Shown here piece after piece: positions 49,601 through 58,639 of a stretch of DNA of 64,000 nucleotides (positions within the stretch are counted from its first letter, which is position 1; every line of letters starts with the position of its first letter). This DNA is from Nereocystis luetkeana. Lineage: Eukaryota; Sar; Phaeophyceae; Laminariales; Laminariaceae. The stretch spans positions 1,504,501 to 1,568,500 of the forward strand of contig JARUPZ010000026.1 in the NCBI GenBank assembly GCA_031213475.1, in the 5' to 3' direction. Both the position numbers and the translations under genes were made by a program. The notes beneath the pieces are model-generated. The model was given only the letters and a program-made list of their open reading frames with translations, ran no database searches and was not told where the DNA came from.

Positions 49601-52600
49601 AAACCGTTACTTCTACCCATCGGCGTCCAGCACCACCAGTGTCCGTGCCGATTCTTCAATGCTAGAAGGGATACAGGTTATGTGGTCACAATGCTACGCC
49701 ACAGAGATACTCCTTCGCCACGTATGCCGTAAGCACAGCTGCAGTGGGCAATGCAATGCCATGTCATCATACTGCATACGACAGGCACGTCAAGCACATT
49801 CTATGAAATAAATAGAGAAGCGAAAATAAACGAAGAAAAACAAAACTGAAAAAATATGACAGATCGAAAGACTGTGGGTCCAATGTACTCCCACCTAAAT
49901 TCGAAGATTCGACTCTTTAATGTCACGGGGGACCATAGTTAATAGGACCAAATATTGTTAGTACACTGTAGGTCTATTTGATTTGTTTTCAACATCACTT
50001 TTACTTTCCAGCCTTACTCGAGGGAGGTTTCACCCTCAACGAGCTTCTCGACAAGCTGTGGTCACAGGTGTCCACCCTTCTCCCCCCAGGTACGTGCCTT
50101 TATTTTTTGTCGCGCATGGGGTTCATCATTCCCACTGCTCGTCGATTTTCATCGGTTGTAGCTAACTCACGGTCTCGCGCTTTCCGATAATCAATTTAAT
50201 TCTCGCAAGAAATAGCCACGAGCATGCACTCGGTGTCACTAGAACCCAGGAAATTGATCTTGATAGACACGCGGACCACCCACCAAGCCACCGGGGTCCC
50301 CCGGAACCAGGGTCAACATTGTTGATCGTGTAAATTGCACCCCACGACGACCCACAGCTATTGTCTGGTACTTATACGTTTCAGTAGTTTTGCTTAAGAC
50401 CCTCCAAGGGCAGAGTTGATGGCATTTATCGTCTATATATATATTTTGTTCGTTTAAATATACTTAACTAGCTGTGTAAAGAGTTCTAAGTTGACCTGCA
50501 AATCTGTACCGGGACCCTGTTTCCCGGGCTCCATACGACTTTGATTTGTGTACACTAGTACTCGTTGTCTACGGCGTGCGAGTACGATGTTTCGCAACCT
50601 ACGGGCAACAGGAGAAACCCCAATATCGTTACTGGAGTTATCGGCGTAGTACTGCCCAAACATACACACCAGTACATTTCAGCCAAAGGAGATATCGCGA
50701 TCTTCATATTAACATACGAAACAACAAGTTGTACAAACCTAGCGATCTCAGCCCAAGCGTACTAGAAGTAGCTAAAATAGGACACCGATGGCTGTGGCGT
50801 AAAAACATGTCGTATCCTCTGGCAGTATATATACCTGGTATATATTACAACCTTGAAGTTCTATACCATCGGATACCACTCTCCCGAACTATTAATAGTA
50901 GGCATACCGGGAGAATGGTCGGGCACCACCCCACCGCTGCGTGAGCCCATTCTTAGAACTAAATACTTAGATCACAACCCCTGAGCGTGCTCGGTTGGTA
51001 CACCCCTGGCCTCTCAGAGCTCCCACTTCCAAACAGCCTCCTTTCAATACTTGCCGGACCTTTCCAGCAATTATTTGTTTTCTCCGTCCTTTCTATATGT
51101 TTCTTCTTTCATTTATTTGGTGTGCGTGCGTGTACTACGAGCACGGCATCGCGGAAGGAGCCGGCACCGTCGCGGGTGTCAGCGGGTGCTGGTGGGTAGA
51201 GGGGGCGTTGCAAGGAGCGCGGTCGCCGCTTTGGTGCCTAGGCGTCGCGTGTGCCTCGAGACACGAGGGATGCATGAACGGGCTTTGTCTGGCTTTTGTT
51301 AATGATTGTTGATAGAGTATGGACGAGCTATAAGGGTCGTTCGGGTGGGCAATATAACATTTAAGCGGTGCTTATTTTTGCGACCACGCTGAAGTTGAAA
51401 GAGGGAGGTGTGCAGTTTGAACATCAGCGTTATCGAGCTGGCGAACGACGCCCACGGTGAACACCGGGCTTCACGCGAGGTGGGAGACGCGGCCGATTGT
51501 GGCAGAGAGTGATAAAAGCTTTACCCGAACCGAATCGGTAGCGAGGTGGTCGCGAGAGGGGCGGGCGGCGTACGAGGCTGAGAGGGAAGCTCTCCTGTTC
51601 GAGTGTTTTTCCTTTTCTTCTTTTTGACCGGGTGTAATGTGTTCCAATCAGGCAGCCTTTCATTACTACTTGCCGGACCATTCCAGCAATTGTTGGTTTT
51701 CTCCTTTTCTCTTGGCACGTCCTTTCTTCCAATTTTCGTTTTTCGTTTCGTTCTCGTGCGTGTACTCCGATGACGGCACGGCGGGAAAACCCGGCGCCGT
51801 CGCGGTTGTCGGCGGGGGCTGGCGGGTAGAGGGGGGGTTGCAAGGAGCGCGGTCGCCGCTTTCGTGCCTAGGCGTCGCGTTTGCCTCGAAACACGAGGGA
51901 TGCATGAACGGGTTTTGTCTGGGTTCCGTTTATGATTGTTGATAGAGTATGGACGAGTTATAAGGGTCGTTCGGGAGGGCAATATAACATTCAAGCGGTG
52001 CTTATTTTTGCGACCACACTGAAGTTGAAAGAGGGAGGTGTGCAGTTTAACATCAGCGTTATCGAGCTGGCGAACGACGCCCACGGTGAGCACCGGGCTT
52101 CACGCGAGGCGGGCGACGCGGCTGATTGTGGCAGAGAGTGATAAAAGCTTTACCCGAACCGAATCGGTAGCGAGGTGGTCGCGAGACGGGCGGGCGGCGT
52201 ACGAGGCTGAGAAGGAAGCTCTCCTGTTCGAGTGTTTTTCCTTTTCTTATTTTTGACCGGATGTTAGGTGTTCAAATCAGGCAGAAAAAAATTACACTAG
52301 AGGGGACAGGGATTTTTTTTCCTTTCCGAGTTTTCGGTTTTTTTTTCATTGTTTTTGGTGCTGTGTCGTGCTGTGCTTTCGCTTGCTTTGTACATACGAG
52401 TGCAGACATAGAGCATATCGACAAACGAAAATAGTACAGACAGCAGTATCAATCCTGGGGTATGTACGTACGTACGACATCCGCGACGCGAAGCGTATAT
52501 GTGGCACCCGATCTGGCGTCGGAGTTGCTTTTTCATGAAGCACGGCGGCGGGACTCTTGGCATTATCAAGTCGCCGGTTTGCAATAACGACCTAAACTCA

Positions 52601-53222
52601 ATCGTGGACCTCTGTCACTTCGCATAATTTGATGTACTTCTTTATTTCCTGAGCGAGCGTAGCGCGCGGCGTAGACCGCCCACGGAACGAAGCACCTTGT
52701 ATATCCTATTAACCACACTGCCGTCCTTCTATATACCGACAGTCCAACACAACGCCGCGCATTTTTATAGCAGACTCAGCCGTGGTGTCGAACTATTTTG
52801 GTATGCGTTGACAGAAACGCAGGTTGCCAGGTGCCCTTCATTTTGGTCCTAGATATTATCCTAGATATTGTTGGTGGAAAACCTGAACAAATACAAGGGC
52901 ATCGACACGTCTTAATCCATCACCGCAGCACAGGCCCACATTGTTCGGCCTCAACCATCTCACCAAGCGAGACATGACCAGACATGGAGATGCAAGTGAT
53001 CAATGAACTGTACAAAGACACCAAATATTATTAAATACGGTGATCACGGAGTCACCACTTTTTCCCTTTGTGGATGCAGGCCCTCTGTATGTGATATTTC
53101 AATTTTCACTTGTGAATGGTGCCGATCACAAGAGGAAAGTTCTCAGCCTCCGAGATGTCCGCCAGTTGCGAACCAGTATAGAAGCACCGTCACTATTCTC
53201 GTATTCGCATTGCTACCCGTAG
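39897..53222 (+). CDS. Hypothetical four-exon gene, family unknown
   Basis: A tentative model joins 39,897-39,974, 42,462-42,597, 50,012-50,089 and 53,080-53,222. The phases at the three junctions are 0, 1 and 1. Together they make 435 nt, that is 144 residues plus stop. The two downstream exons have very good splice borders, and the split codons at both phase-1 junctions fit. The introns are about 2.5, 7.4 and 3.0 kb. The largest contains repeat copy B and the last contains the 616-bp tandem duplication. The protein would have a hydrophobic stretch (VPIMLFLALRSYL) and an amphipathic helix (TLNELLDKLWSQVSTLL). I recognise no domain. The first exon is the weakest, further exons may be missing, and the stop in the last exon could instead be skipped by an unseen donor. 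Confidence 0.3.
40320..40450 (+). repeat. Short tandem repeat, two ~33-bp units
   Basis: Two adjacent copies of a unit containing CAACAACAGGGGATTGAGA (first copy ATAATAACAGAGGATTGAGA), near 40,380-40,436. Confidence 0.5.
40583..40618 (+). repeat. (AT)n microsatellite, 36 bp
   Basis: Perfect AT dinucleotide run. Confidence 0.95.
40836..41035. mobile_element. CGGGGGACC MITE carrying a nested piggyBac-type MITE
   Basis: Terminal inverted repeats read CGGGGGTCCATAGTTAATA on the left and, reversed, CGGGGGACCATAGTTAATAGG on the right. The flanking dinucleotide is TG on both sides, where the intact relative at 46,525 has TA. The element is interrupted at a TTAA by the unit at 40,865-40,954. Confidence 0.75.
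40865..40954. mobile_element. piggyBac-type MITE with TTAA target duplication
   Basis: A 90-bp unit whose ends are CCCTTTTAG and CTAAAAGGG. It is flanked on both sides by TTAA (40,861-40,864 and 40,955-40,958), the target site typical of piggyBac transposons. The arms pair for about 35 nt with a few mismatches, through TGGGGACAA and TTGTCCCCA. It has no coding capacity, so it would depend on a transposase elsewhere. Confidence 0.8.
41930..42113 (-). other. Small acidic open frame (61 codons), unverified
   Basis: A minus-strand ATG frame begins with an acidic, glycine-rich stretch (MEGGKIEDGDMDDDQQGGG) and ends after a short hydrophobic segment. The plus strand is open too. It could be a small protein or the first exon of a gene, but no splice model was found. 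Confidence 0.2.
42462..42597 (+). CDS. Candidate second exon of the 39.9-53.2 kb gene
   Basis: It starts after GGTCCCTTCCAAG and ends GAATCCGCAG before GTAAATACC, in phase 1. The frame is hydrophobic at first and then mixed. There is no long competing frame on the opposite strand. An alternative acceptor 5 nt further in would change the phase. Confidence 0.4.
43382..43397 (+). repeat. Poly-T run, 16 nt
   Basis: Uninterrupted T run at the left edge of repeat copy B. Confidence 0.9.
43568..43743 (+). repeat. Well-conserved ~175-bp repeat, copy 1
   Basis: Very similar to 63,665-63,831, much more so than copies A and B are to each other. It starts CTTGCCATCCGACAATGT and includes CCTCGGAAACAAAAGGAAACC. 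The first about 20 bp also occur alone at about 43,214. Confidence 0.85.
46213..46245 (+). repeat. (AT)n microsatellite
   Basis: Imperfect AT run. Confidence 0.85.
46525..46625. mobile_element. CGGGGGACC MITE, intact copy (101 bp)
   Basis: Ends CGGGGGACCATAGTTAATAG and its exact reverse complement. The inverted repeats extend about 24 nt and the element is flanked by TA on both sides, as for Tc1/mariner-type TA targets. The inside is AT-rich and non-coding. Confidence 0.8.
47123..47335 (+). repeat. Module M, copy 2
   Basis: In the collinear position of module M in copy A (3,488-3,712). Confidence 0.65.
47610..47846 (+). repeat. Dispersed 235-bp repeat, copy 2
   Basis: Partner of 10,479-10,713, inserted in copy B after the conserved AGTGGTTGCCGC phrase. 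Confidence 0.7.
48405..48640 (-). repeat. Module M, copy 3 (inverted) with telomere-like repeats
   Basis: Reverse complement of module M. On the plus strand, 48,553-48,585 reads as four to five near-perfect TTAGGG-type units (GATTAGGGTTAGGGTTAGGG, then GCTAGGGTTAGAG). The other two copies have much more degenerate versions of this tract. Confidence 0.75.
49588..49848 (+). repeat. Dispersed ~250-bp repeat, copy 2
   Basis: Reverse-complement partner of 28,360-28,612, located inside repeat copy B where copy A has nothing similar. Confidence 0.75.
49926..49977 (-). mobile_element. CGGGGGACC MITE, truncated copy
   Basis: One full end, ACGGGGGACCATAGTTAATAG, followed by the internal AAATATTGTTAGTA as in the intact copy read in reverse. 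It then jumps to a remnant GTAGGTCTATT of the other end, so it is internally deleted. Confidence 0.65.
50012..50089 (+). CDS. Candidate third exon of the 39.9-53.2 kb gene
   Basis: A 78-nt segment between a textbook acceptor (CACTTTTACTTTCCAG) and donor (CCCCCAG then GTACGTGCC), phase 1 on both sides. It encodes an amphipathic leucine-rich helix (TLNELLDKLWSQVSTLL). It is the best-bordered exon in this part of the window. Confidence 0.5.
50095..50985. other. No recognisable gene; presumed intron
   Basis: A plus-strand frame of 132 codons at 50,546-50,944 overlaps others and shows no domain. One TACCTGGTA site lies at about 50,830 next to an ACTATTAATAGT palindrome at 50,889. Confidence 0.35.
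51040..51655 (+). repeat. Tandem duplication, unit 1 (616 bp)
   Basis: Directly followed by a second copy at 51,656-52,285. It starts CCTTTC..TACTTGCCGGACC and ends AATCAGGCAG. Similarity by eye is near 90%. Both copies keep a frame ending in a Cys-rich segment (HEGCMNGLCLAFVNDC in this one), but many differences change amino acids. Confidence 0.9.
51656..52285 (+). repeat. Tandem duplication, unit 2
   Basis: Second copy of the 616-bp unit. The minus strand is open for 190 codons across the two units, but the translation is basic low-complexity and does not repeat coherently. Confidence 0.9.
53080..53222 (+). CDS. Candidate terminal exon of the 39.9-53.2 kb gene
   Basis: It follows a pyrimidine-rich acceptor (CACTTTTTCCCTTTGTGGATGCAG) and starts with two nucleotides of a split codon, which fits the phase-1 donor at 50,089. 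It encodes 47 codons to TAG, with a hydrophobic start (PLYVIFQFSLV) and a charged middle (DHKRKVLSLRDVRQLRTS). Another frame across the same segment is open for 88 codons. Confidence 0.4.
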
Positions 53223-53279
53223 TCAAATCCATAGCCTATCATATGGAGGACGTCGCCCTATTACGTTGAGCACGACATA

Positions 53280-55326
53280 ATCAAAACAATCGATGACGAT
53301 GGTTGACGAAAATCATCCTAACCAGTCTCAGTTTGGGCGGGTGCTTATTGTGCTTACTTATTAGAAAATGTCGGTCGCCGGTCGGTACGCGTACAGTAAT
53401 GGCCTGCGCCGTGAAAACATTATCTCAAACTTTCACTAGCGAAGAGGATAAACGTTGCCAGGATCTTGTTACTGGAGTTTAACATCACCACGTAGGTCGA
53501 CCACAGTGAACGCAACATTAATCCATGATAATTAAACTTTCACAAGATATCCACAGGATGCTAAACAATATGGTATAACACAGCTTTTCCAAGCAGGCGG
53601 ATTTCCTTCCTCAACTGTATTCGAAACAAACTTAGGGTAATATGCCTACTTAACTCTCCGCGGAATATTACAACAGAACGATGACTTTCGGCTGTACCTT
53701 GGTGTTTGTCGACTGGCACTTAAACCCGACTGCGACGTGTCGCATTGGCCTGCCATCATTGCGACTAAATCGTTTGTGCGGTTGGCGGCCCTTTGTCCTT
53801 GGTCTACGTGGAGAAACGTTGTACCAGGCAGTTGCCCTCAAACAATGGCTTCTGTTTGTTCTCGTCGATGCGGACTATCGACCCCACCTACGCTCTGGAC
53901 GGCATTGGTTTTGGTAGCGATCCCTCGCTATTTTCCAGGCTGACGTAGGATCATCACCTACGGTTCTCCAACTTGGTATATATGGAAACTGGATCTGGCC
54001 GCCGAAACACTCCGGTGTTTGTGCATGTTGAGATTCGTCGTGAAGAATTTCTATGCCTTGGGATTCAACCATCCGACAACGTAACGGACCGACTCTATAT
54101 ATCTTTGGTTTCGACAACTAACAAGAAGACTAACACTCGCGAGAGTGAAATAATCTCTACGAGTAGGGTTTTGATTGTAGTCAACCGGGGCTGGGGCTCA
54201 CTGACACGATCCCTCGATGGATGTTACGCTGAAAATATTGAGTATCCTGTGTGCTACACAAATCTAAGTTCTCAGATGCAGCTATTATGAACAGTGTGCA
54301 ATACACCTCACCCACCAAACTCTGATGTTTAAGGATGTGACCGCGGCGCTTGCCTATAGTCTTGCCACAAACGCGGTAGGGGTATATTTTTTCAGACTCT
54401 GTCGGACTACCGTGAGGCCTAGAGCACACGGTCCAGACTCGAACGAAACCAGCGCCAGTGGTAGACTTTACGTGCTTGAATTGCTCGTGGGGTGCTGCAA
54501 AATGTATTATCCGTGCGGTACTCGTCGAGTGGTCCTTAACCATGAACACAATTTGGCATATGCACCAATGGCGCTTAGATTAACACGGTGTTGCCTACGA
54601 TGTTTTTCATTTGTTTCGACGGCCGGTATTTCCATGGTGGCAGGCACATTTTATATACAAGATAAGTGGTTGTAGATCTTCCTATTGACATGCCGGGGGG
54701 CATGTATAGCTTGGAATCCTGGTTTTGTTGAAAATTGTTTTCCCAATGTCTTGATGTTGTTCCAGGATTTCATTCCTCGATGAGATATATTGTGGGCAAC
54801 CGGACATACCTCCAGTGGTTGAAGGTGGATGCAAAATTCTTGCGCCATGCATAAAGCTATGTACATAAGGTGTCCATAAACTTGGATGTTTATTTATAGG
54901 GTCGAGAGTAGGTTCAACTGGCATTTGTTTGTTTCTGACAGCTTTATCGCACGAGGACACCTTCGAACCCAACTTTAGAATTTTCATACATGATTTCGAA
55001 AAGTGCGCATGCCGATTTCTACCCCGAGCAGTACAAGAGTGCAATAAATATGTCCACTTGCAAACAAGGCCTGTGAATATGCAGGAGAGGTTTGGCGAAC
55101 GTGTAGAACCGCTTATCGTGGCAGGCTGGCTTCAGTTGATCGTAGTCGTCGTCCTGCTGCCTTCGATCGCCTTGATGCGCTGTGCTTCATTACGTCGGCA
55201 TATATATGTCATGAAGTAGACTCCCTGTTTATCGTTGAACGCACACGCCATCGTTTGTACCCGATATCAATTAGTCTTGCGTAAATGCCTTTCAACTGCT
55301 GGAGCGGAGCAGTGCAACTGCTAAGT
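53280..55326. other. No confident gene
   Basis: Overlapping frames of 105-120 codons occur on both strands at 53,973-54,675 and 54,682-55,219, without recognisable domains or phase-consistent splice borders. Confidence 0.35.
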
Positions 55327-55509
55327 TATTTGCATTTATGCGTACGTTTCTCTTCTGTTTTCGGTTCGTTTTCGCTCTGTTATTCTTGCTCCCATTACCC
55401 CTTTTCGCTCATCCGGCTCTTTTAGGTTCCCGGTAGTCAGGGCAGGGTCTATTCCGTTTTCCCTTTTTTGTTTGGGTCATCCATGACAACCGACTGCGTC
55501 GAGTGTAAA
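55327..55509 (+). repeat. T-rich tract before the 5' LTR
   Basis: A T/C-rich stretch that resembles the block at 4,263-4,683, including a shared GACTGC...GTGAGA-like end. Confidence 0.4.
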
Positions 55510-55879
55510 TGTGAGAGCAATGCCTCGTCCAACCTGCGCATATCCGGATATCACCGTAAGGATCTCCCGGACAGGTATCACCAATTCAACCTGTCATAAG
55601 ATCTCCGTCTCTTATCGTACAAACTTTGTCGTCAGATCTCGTATGATCCATTAGTAAGATATCGGTACCATCCTTCGTCCACGCTCGAACAATTTTTTAA
55701 AAATACTGCCCCGAGACATCTGATTCATGACAAGATGCGTCGTGCGCATCTAATAACTTCTCAAGCTGTAGGCTCGCCGTCGAGCCTGGATCCCAACACC
55801 TGGCGTGTTTCCACGCCACGCTCATAATAGAAGAGACTGTTGCAAGTCTCGAGTGGAGCCATGGGTACCAAAACCCACA
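55510..55879 (+). repeat. 5' LTR
   Basis: Matches 62,179-62,551 with blocks such as ATATCCGG.GATCACCGTA (with one change) and GATCCCAACACC. Begins TG and ends CA. Confidence 0.88.
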
Positions 55880-55880
55880 C

Positions 55881-55896
55881 TGGCGTCGACCTGACT
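55881..55896 (+). other. Putative primer-binding site
   Basis: TGGCGTCGACCTGACT begins one base after the 5' LTR. The leading TGG is what the CCA end of a priming tRNA would pair with. The tRNA identity was not determ­ined. Confidence 0.55.
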
Positions 55897-55944
55897 TGGA
55901 ACATGTGACAGCTTTTTTTTCTTTTGCGTGCTTGCGTGGTCGCA

Positions 55945-56712
55945 ATGGCCAAGAAAATTACTTTCATGCTCAAAAGCAACGAGCGGTCGAAAGTCCTCAA
56001 TCGTTGGAGGATGAAGTAGATTATGACGCCCCCCGACTCCGATGAGGAGCAGGAGGTCACGGAGGAAGGCGCCGTCGCCACCTCCGACAACAAGCAGGAG
56101 GTCAGGGAGGAAGGTGCCGTCGCCACCTCCGACAACAAGCAACAAGTCGCCGTCACCATTTCTGAGAGCATGGAGGAATCGTTTCCATGCTCACTGAAGG
56201 AATCGTCTCCTTCGAAATCCTCATCCTTGGCCGTGGAGGATAGCCCTGCAGACAATCTGGACGACCTCAACCATGGAGCAACTTCAAAATCTACTTTATT
56301 TGGCCAAGGCGAAAGTACGGCTACGAGCATTGCAGAGGGAAGATGCGTCTCCGCCGTCGATATCGGAGGCACCCATGCACCGTCTACGGGGGCGAGTCCA
56401 CGAAACACAACAAACGTGAAAGACGCGGATCGTCCGCGAAGCGAGGATCGGCTCGGACATCGTCGAGAAAAGGTCCCGCGAGGGTGTGCACCCACCCAAC
56501 CTGCCGGTCGAAGAACAACAACTCTACGGATCAGTGCTTTACGCTTCGCCACGAACTGGGGGGGGCTGCATCGCAAGGTTCGCCATCTACTCCGAGTAGG
56601 GACGCCCAGGTGCTTTCTCCGTAGCACCTGGGATTTGAAAGTCTACCGTAGTCGTTCAAAACAGTGGAAAGGGCGCAACAAGGTCGAAACCCCTTCTTGC
56701 GCCGCTTGTTAA
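55945..56712 (+). pseudogene. gag-like region of the retrotransposon
   Basis: An ATG at 55,945 opens a frame that meets an in-frame TAG after 24 codons and then continues for 229 codons. The first half is acidic and holds a 48-bp tandem duplication encoding EEGAVATSDNKQ twice (about 56,057-56,150). The second half makes more sense in another frame (about 56,343-56,624), where a basic region and a Cys/His cluster (CTHPTC...DQCFTLRHE) resemble a gag zinc-binding segment. So both a stop and a frameshift are present. Confidence 0.6.
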
Positions 56713-56749
56713 CGAAAAAGAGTTCCGCACGAGTACTAGTAGTAGGAAG

Positions 56750-56926
56750 ATGTCGGTAGGTAAGGTACCAGATCGTAGCGTTGGTTTATCAGCACAACAG
56801 CCCGTGATTGCCGTGAATTCGTCTGATTTGAGTGTGGTCATGGGCCATAAGAGTTCAGTTTCTGCTCCTCGTAGTGGGCAGAAGAGGAATGCCGCTAGTA
56901 GAACTGTTGTTGAACTGATTGTCTAG
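56750..56926 (+). pseudogene. Linker segment between gag and RT
   Basis: A 58-codon frame rich in Ser and Val. It has no DTG or DSG protease signature, so I cannot call it a protease. Confidence 0.35.
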
Positions 56927-57019
56927 GGCAGAGCTCGGCAAGTGTACTACTGCTGAGGCGACGTTCCTTTTTCCCGAACATACGAAACCCGTGAGCTGTC
57001 GAGCGTATCGACCCAATCC

Positions 57020-57690
57020 ACGCACTCAAGCCGTTATCAATAAGTGTGTTCGATGATGGCATATTGGAAGAGTGCTCGAGTCCGTGGGGCTCACCCGTAA
57101 CCATTGTGGCTCGTAAGGACGGTCAACCTCGATTATGTGTTGATCTCTGTAGTATGATCAACAAGCCCCATATTCGTAAAACCTGCCCGACGGCGTACAT
57201 GGAAGACGATACAGACACGGTAGAAGGTGCTCATTCATCAGTGTTGCTGATGGACAAAGCGCCTACTGGCAGATACCTGTTCACCCTTACCATGTCGAGT
57301 CTACAGCTTTTGTCACAAACAGCTGCAAGTACTGTTACAAACGTATGCCGTTCGGTGTATGTAACACTTCGTAGCTGTTTAGAGAAACTGCATATAAAAC
57401 GTTGTGACATATTCCTGAGTTGCTTATTTTTGTGGATGATCTCTGTGTATTGTACATAATCTGGGAAAACTATTTATTTGACGTCTTTAGAAAGCATGTT
57501 CGCCGTTCTGCAAGTTTCTGGTTTAACTGTTAGGTCGTCCAGGTTAGCGTTCACTCCTAAATACGTCGTATATTTTGGCCACGAAATTACTGCCGAAGGA
57601 GTATCAGTTGGGGAAGACCGTATCAAAGCTATTCATGAGCCGATAAGCTACCAACCACCACCTGCACCAACGATCTACATTCCGTTTTAG
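57020..57690 (+). pseudogene. Reverse transcriptase region, frameshifted
   Basis: Segments typical of Ty3/gypsy RT appear in changing frames: EECSSPWGSPVTIVARKDG and RLCVDL, then SAYWQIPVHP, YKRMPFGVC and LLIFVDDLCV, where FVDD corresponds to the YxDD catalytic box. FGHEITAEGVSVGEDRIKAI marks the C-terminal connection. At least two frameshifts and a stop separate these motifs. Confidence 0.88.
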
Positions 57691-57789
57691 GTGTGATGAC
57701 TTTCGTCCGGCGCTTCGTTCCGAATTTCGCCGACGTTACCGGACCACATACATGTTGAACTCACCTGCAAAGGTTTCGCAACGCGGCCT

Positions 57790-58300
57790 CAGTTTATGAA
57801 TGCCTGGGGTAGCGCACAAGGTATTGCGTTTGTCCACATCAAGTGTTTACTAATAATAGTGTCGGCTCGCGGGTTGATTTTTCCAGATTACAAGCGCGAA
57901 TTTGTAGTACATGTTGACACTAGTGAGCTAGGAGTTGGCGCATTTCTTGCCCAACTGTCTGAAAAGAACCATCCAAACTCTTCCCTAGACATTATCGCGT
58001 ATCTTAGTCAACGTTTCAATCATGGGCAACGCCATTACTCCGCGTCGATGAAAAAATGTTGTTGAGTCGTTCTCGAACTCGCTCACTGGCGACCGTGTTT
58101 ATTTGGGAAACTTTTCACGGTGATTACTGATCATCAAACATTGACTCATCTATACTACATGCACGACACGTGCAATATGCCCACTCGTTGGGCTATTGCA
58201 CTTCAAAACTTTGACTTTACCGTTAAGCACGTCGCGGGAAAATTAAACGTAGTACCCGACGCATTGTCTCGATTGTTTGGAGAAGTAGAGGAAGAACCCT
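57790..58300 (+). pseudogene. RNase H region, broken once
   Basis: The segment FVVHVDTSELGVGAFLAQ carries the first catalytic aspartate, followed by RHYSASMKKC. After a break at about 58,066, VITDHQTLTHL and the characteristic GKLNVVPDALSRL complete the domain. Confidence 0.88.
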
Positions 58301-58639
58301 TAACGCAAGAACCTGTTTTGGGATATATCTGCCTCAACGTCTCGAGCGATAGACCGTACGGTGTACCTGGCCGACGCGACTTCCAGGTATCCTCACAAAA
58401 CATCGGAGACGTAGATATCGTATACAATGATGACGAATTGTTTGCTAGTGCAGTGTCTCTGTTTCCATTTCTTGACCCAGAATGTTTTTTGAAAGAACAT
58501 CGTGCTGAGTTCGGTCCGTACATCGATTACATGAAAGCACTGATTACCGTCGCCGTTCCCGATGGTGAAAGTAAATCCTGCATTATTACGAAAACGTATT
58601 TTTTGGTTCGTACTCGCCGGGGTATCTGGGAAAACGTAG

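Larger units (their letters stand above)
43405..49920 (+). repeat. Large diverged repeat, copy B
   Basis: Collinear with copy A at 375-5,860. It is longer because extra units lie inside it: the MITE at 46,525-46,625, the 235-bp repeat at 47,610-47,846, the inverted module M at 48,405-48,640 and the 250-bp dispersed repeat at 49,588-49,848. The two copies share no intact reading frame, and I see no terminal repeats at their ends. In the tentative plus-strand gene model, this whole copy lies in one intron. Confidence 0.75.

Noticed and set aside
51521-52093. 190-codon minus-strand frame in the tandem duplication
   Set aside because: Basic low-complexity translation in GC-rich DNA; the equivalent frame is not preserved between the two tandem units.
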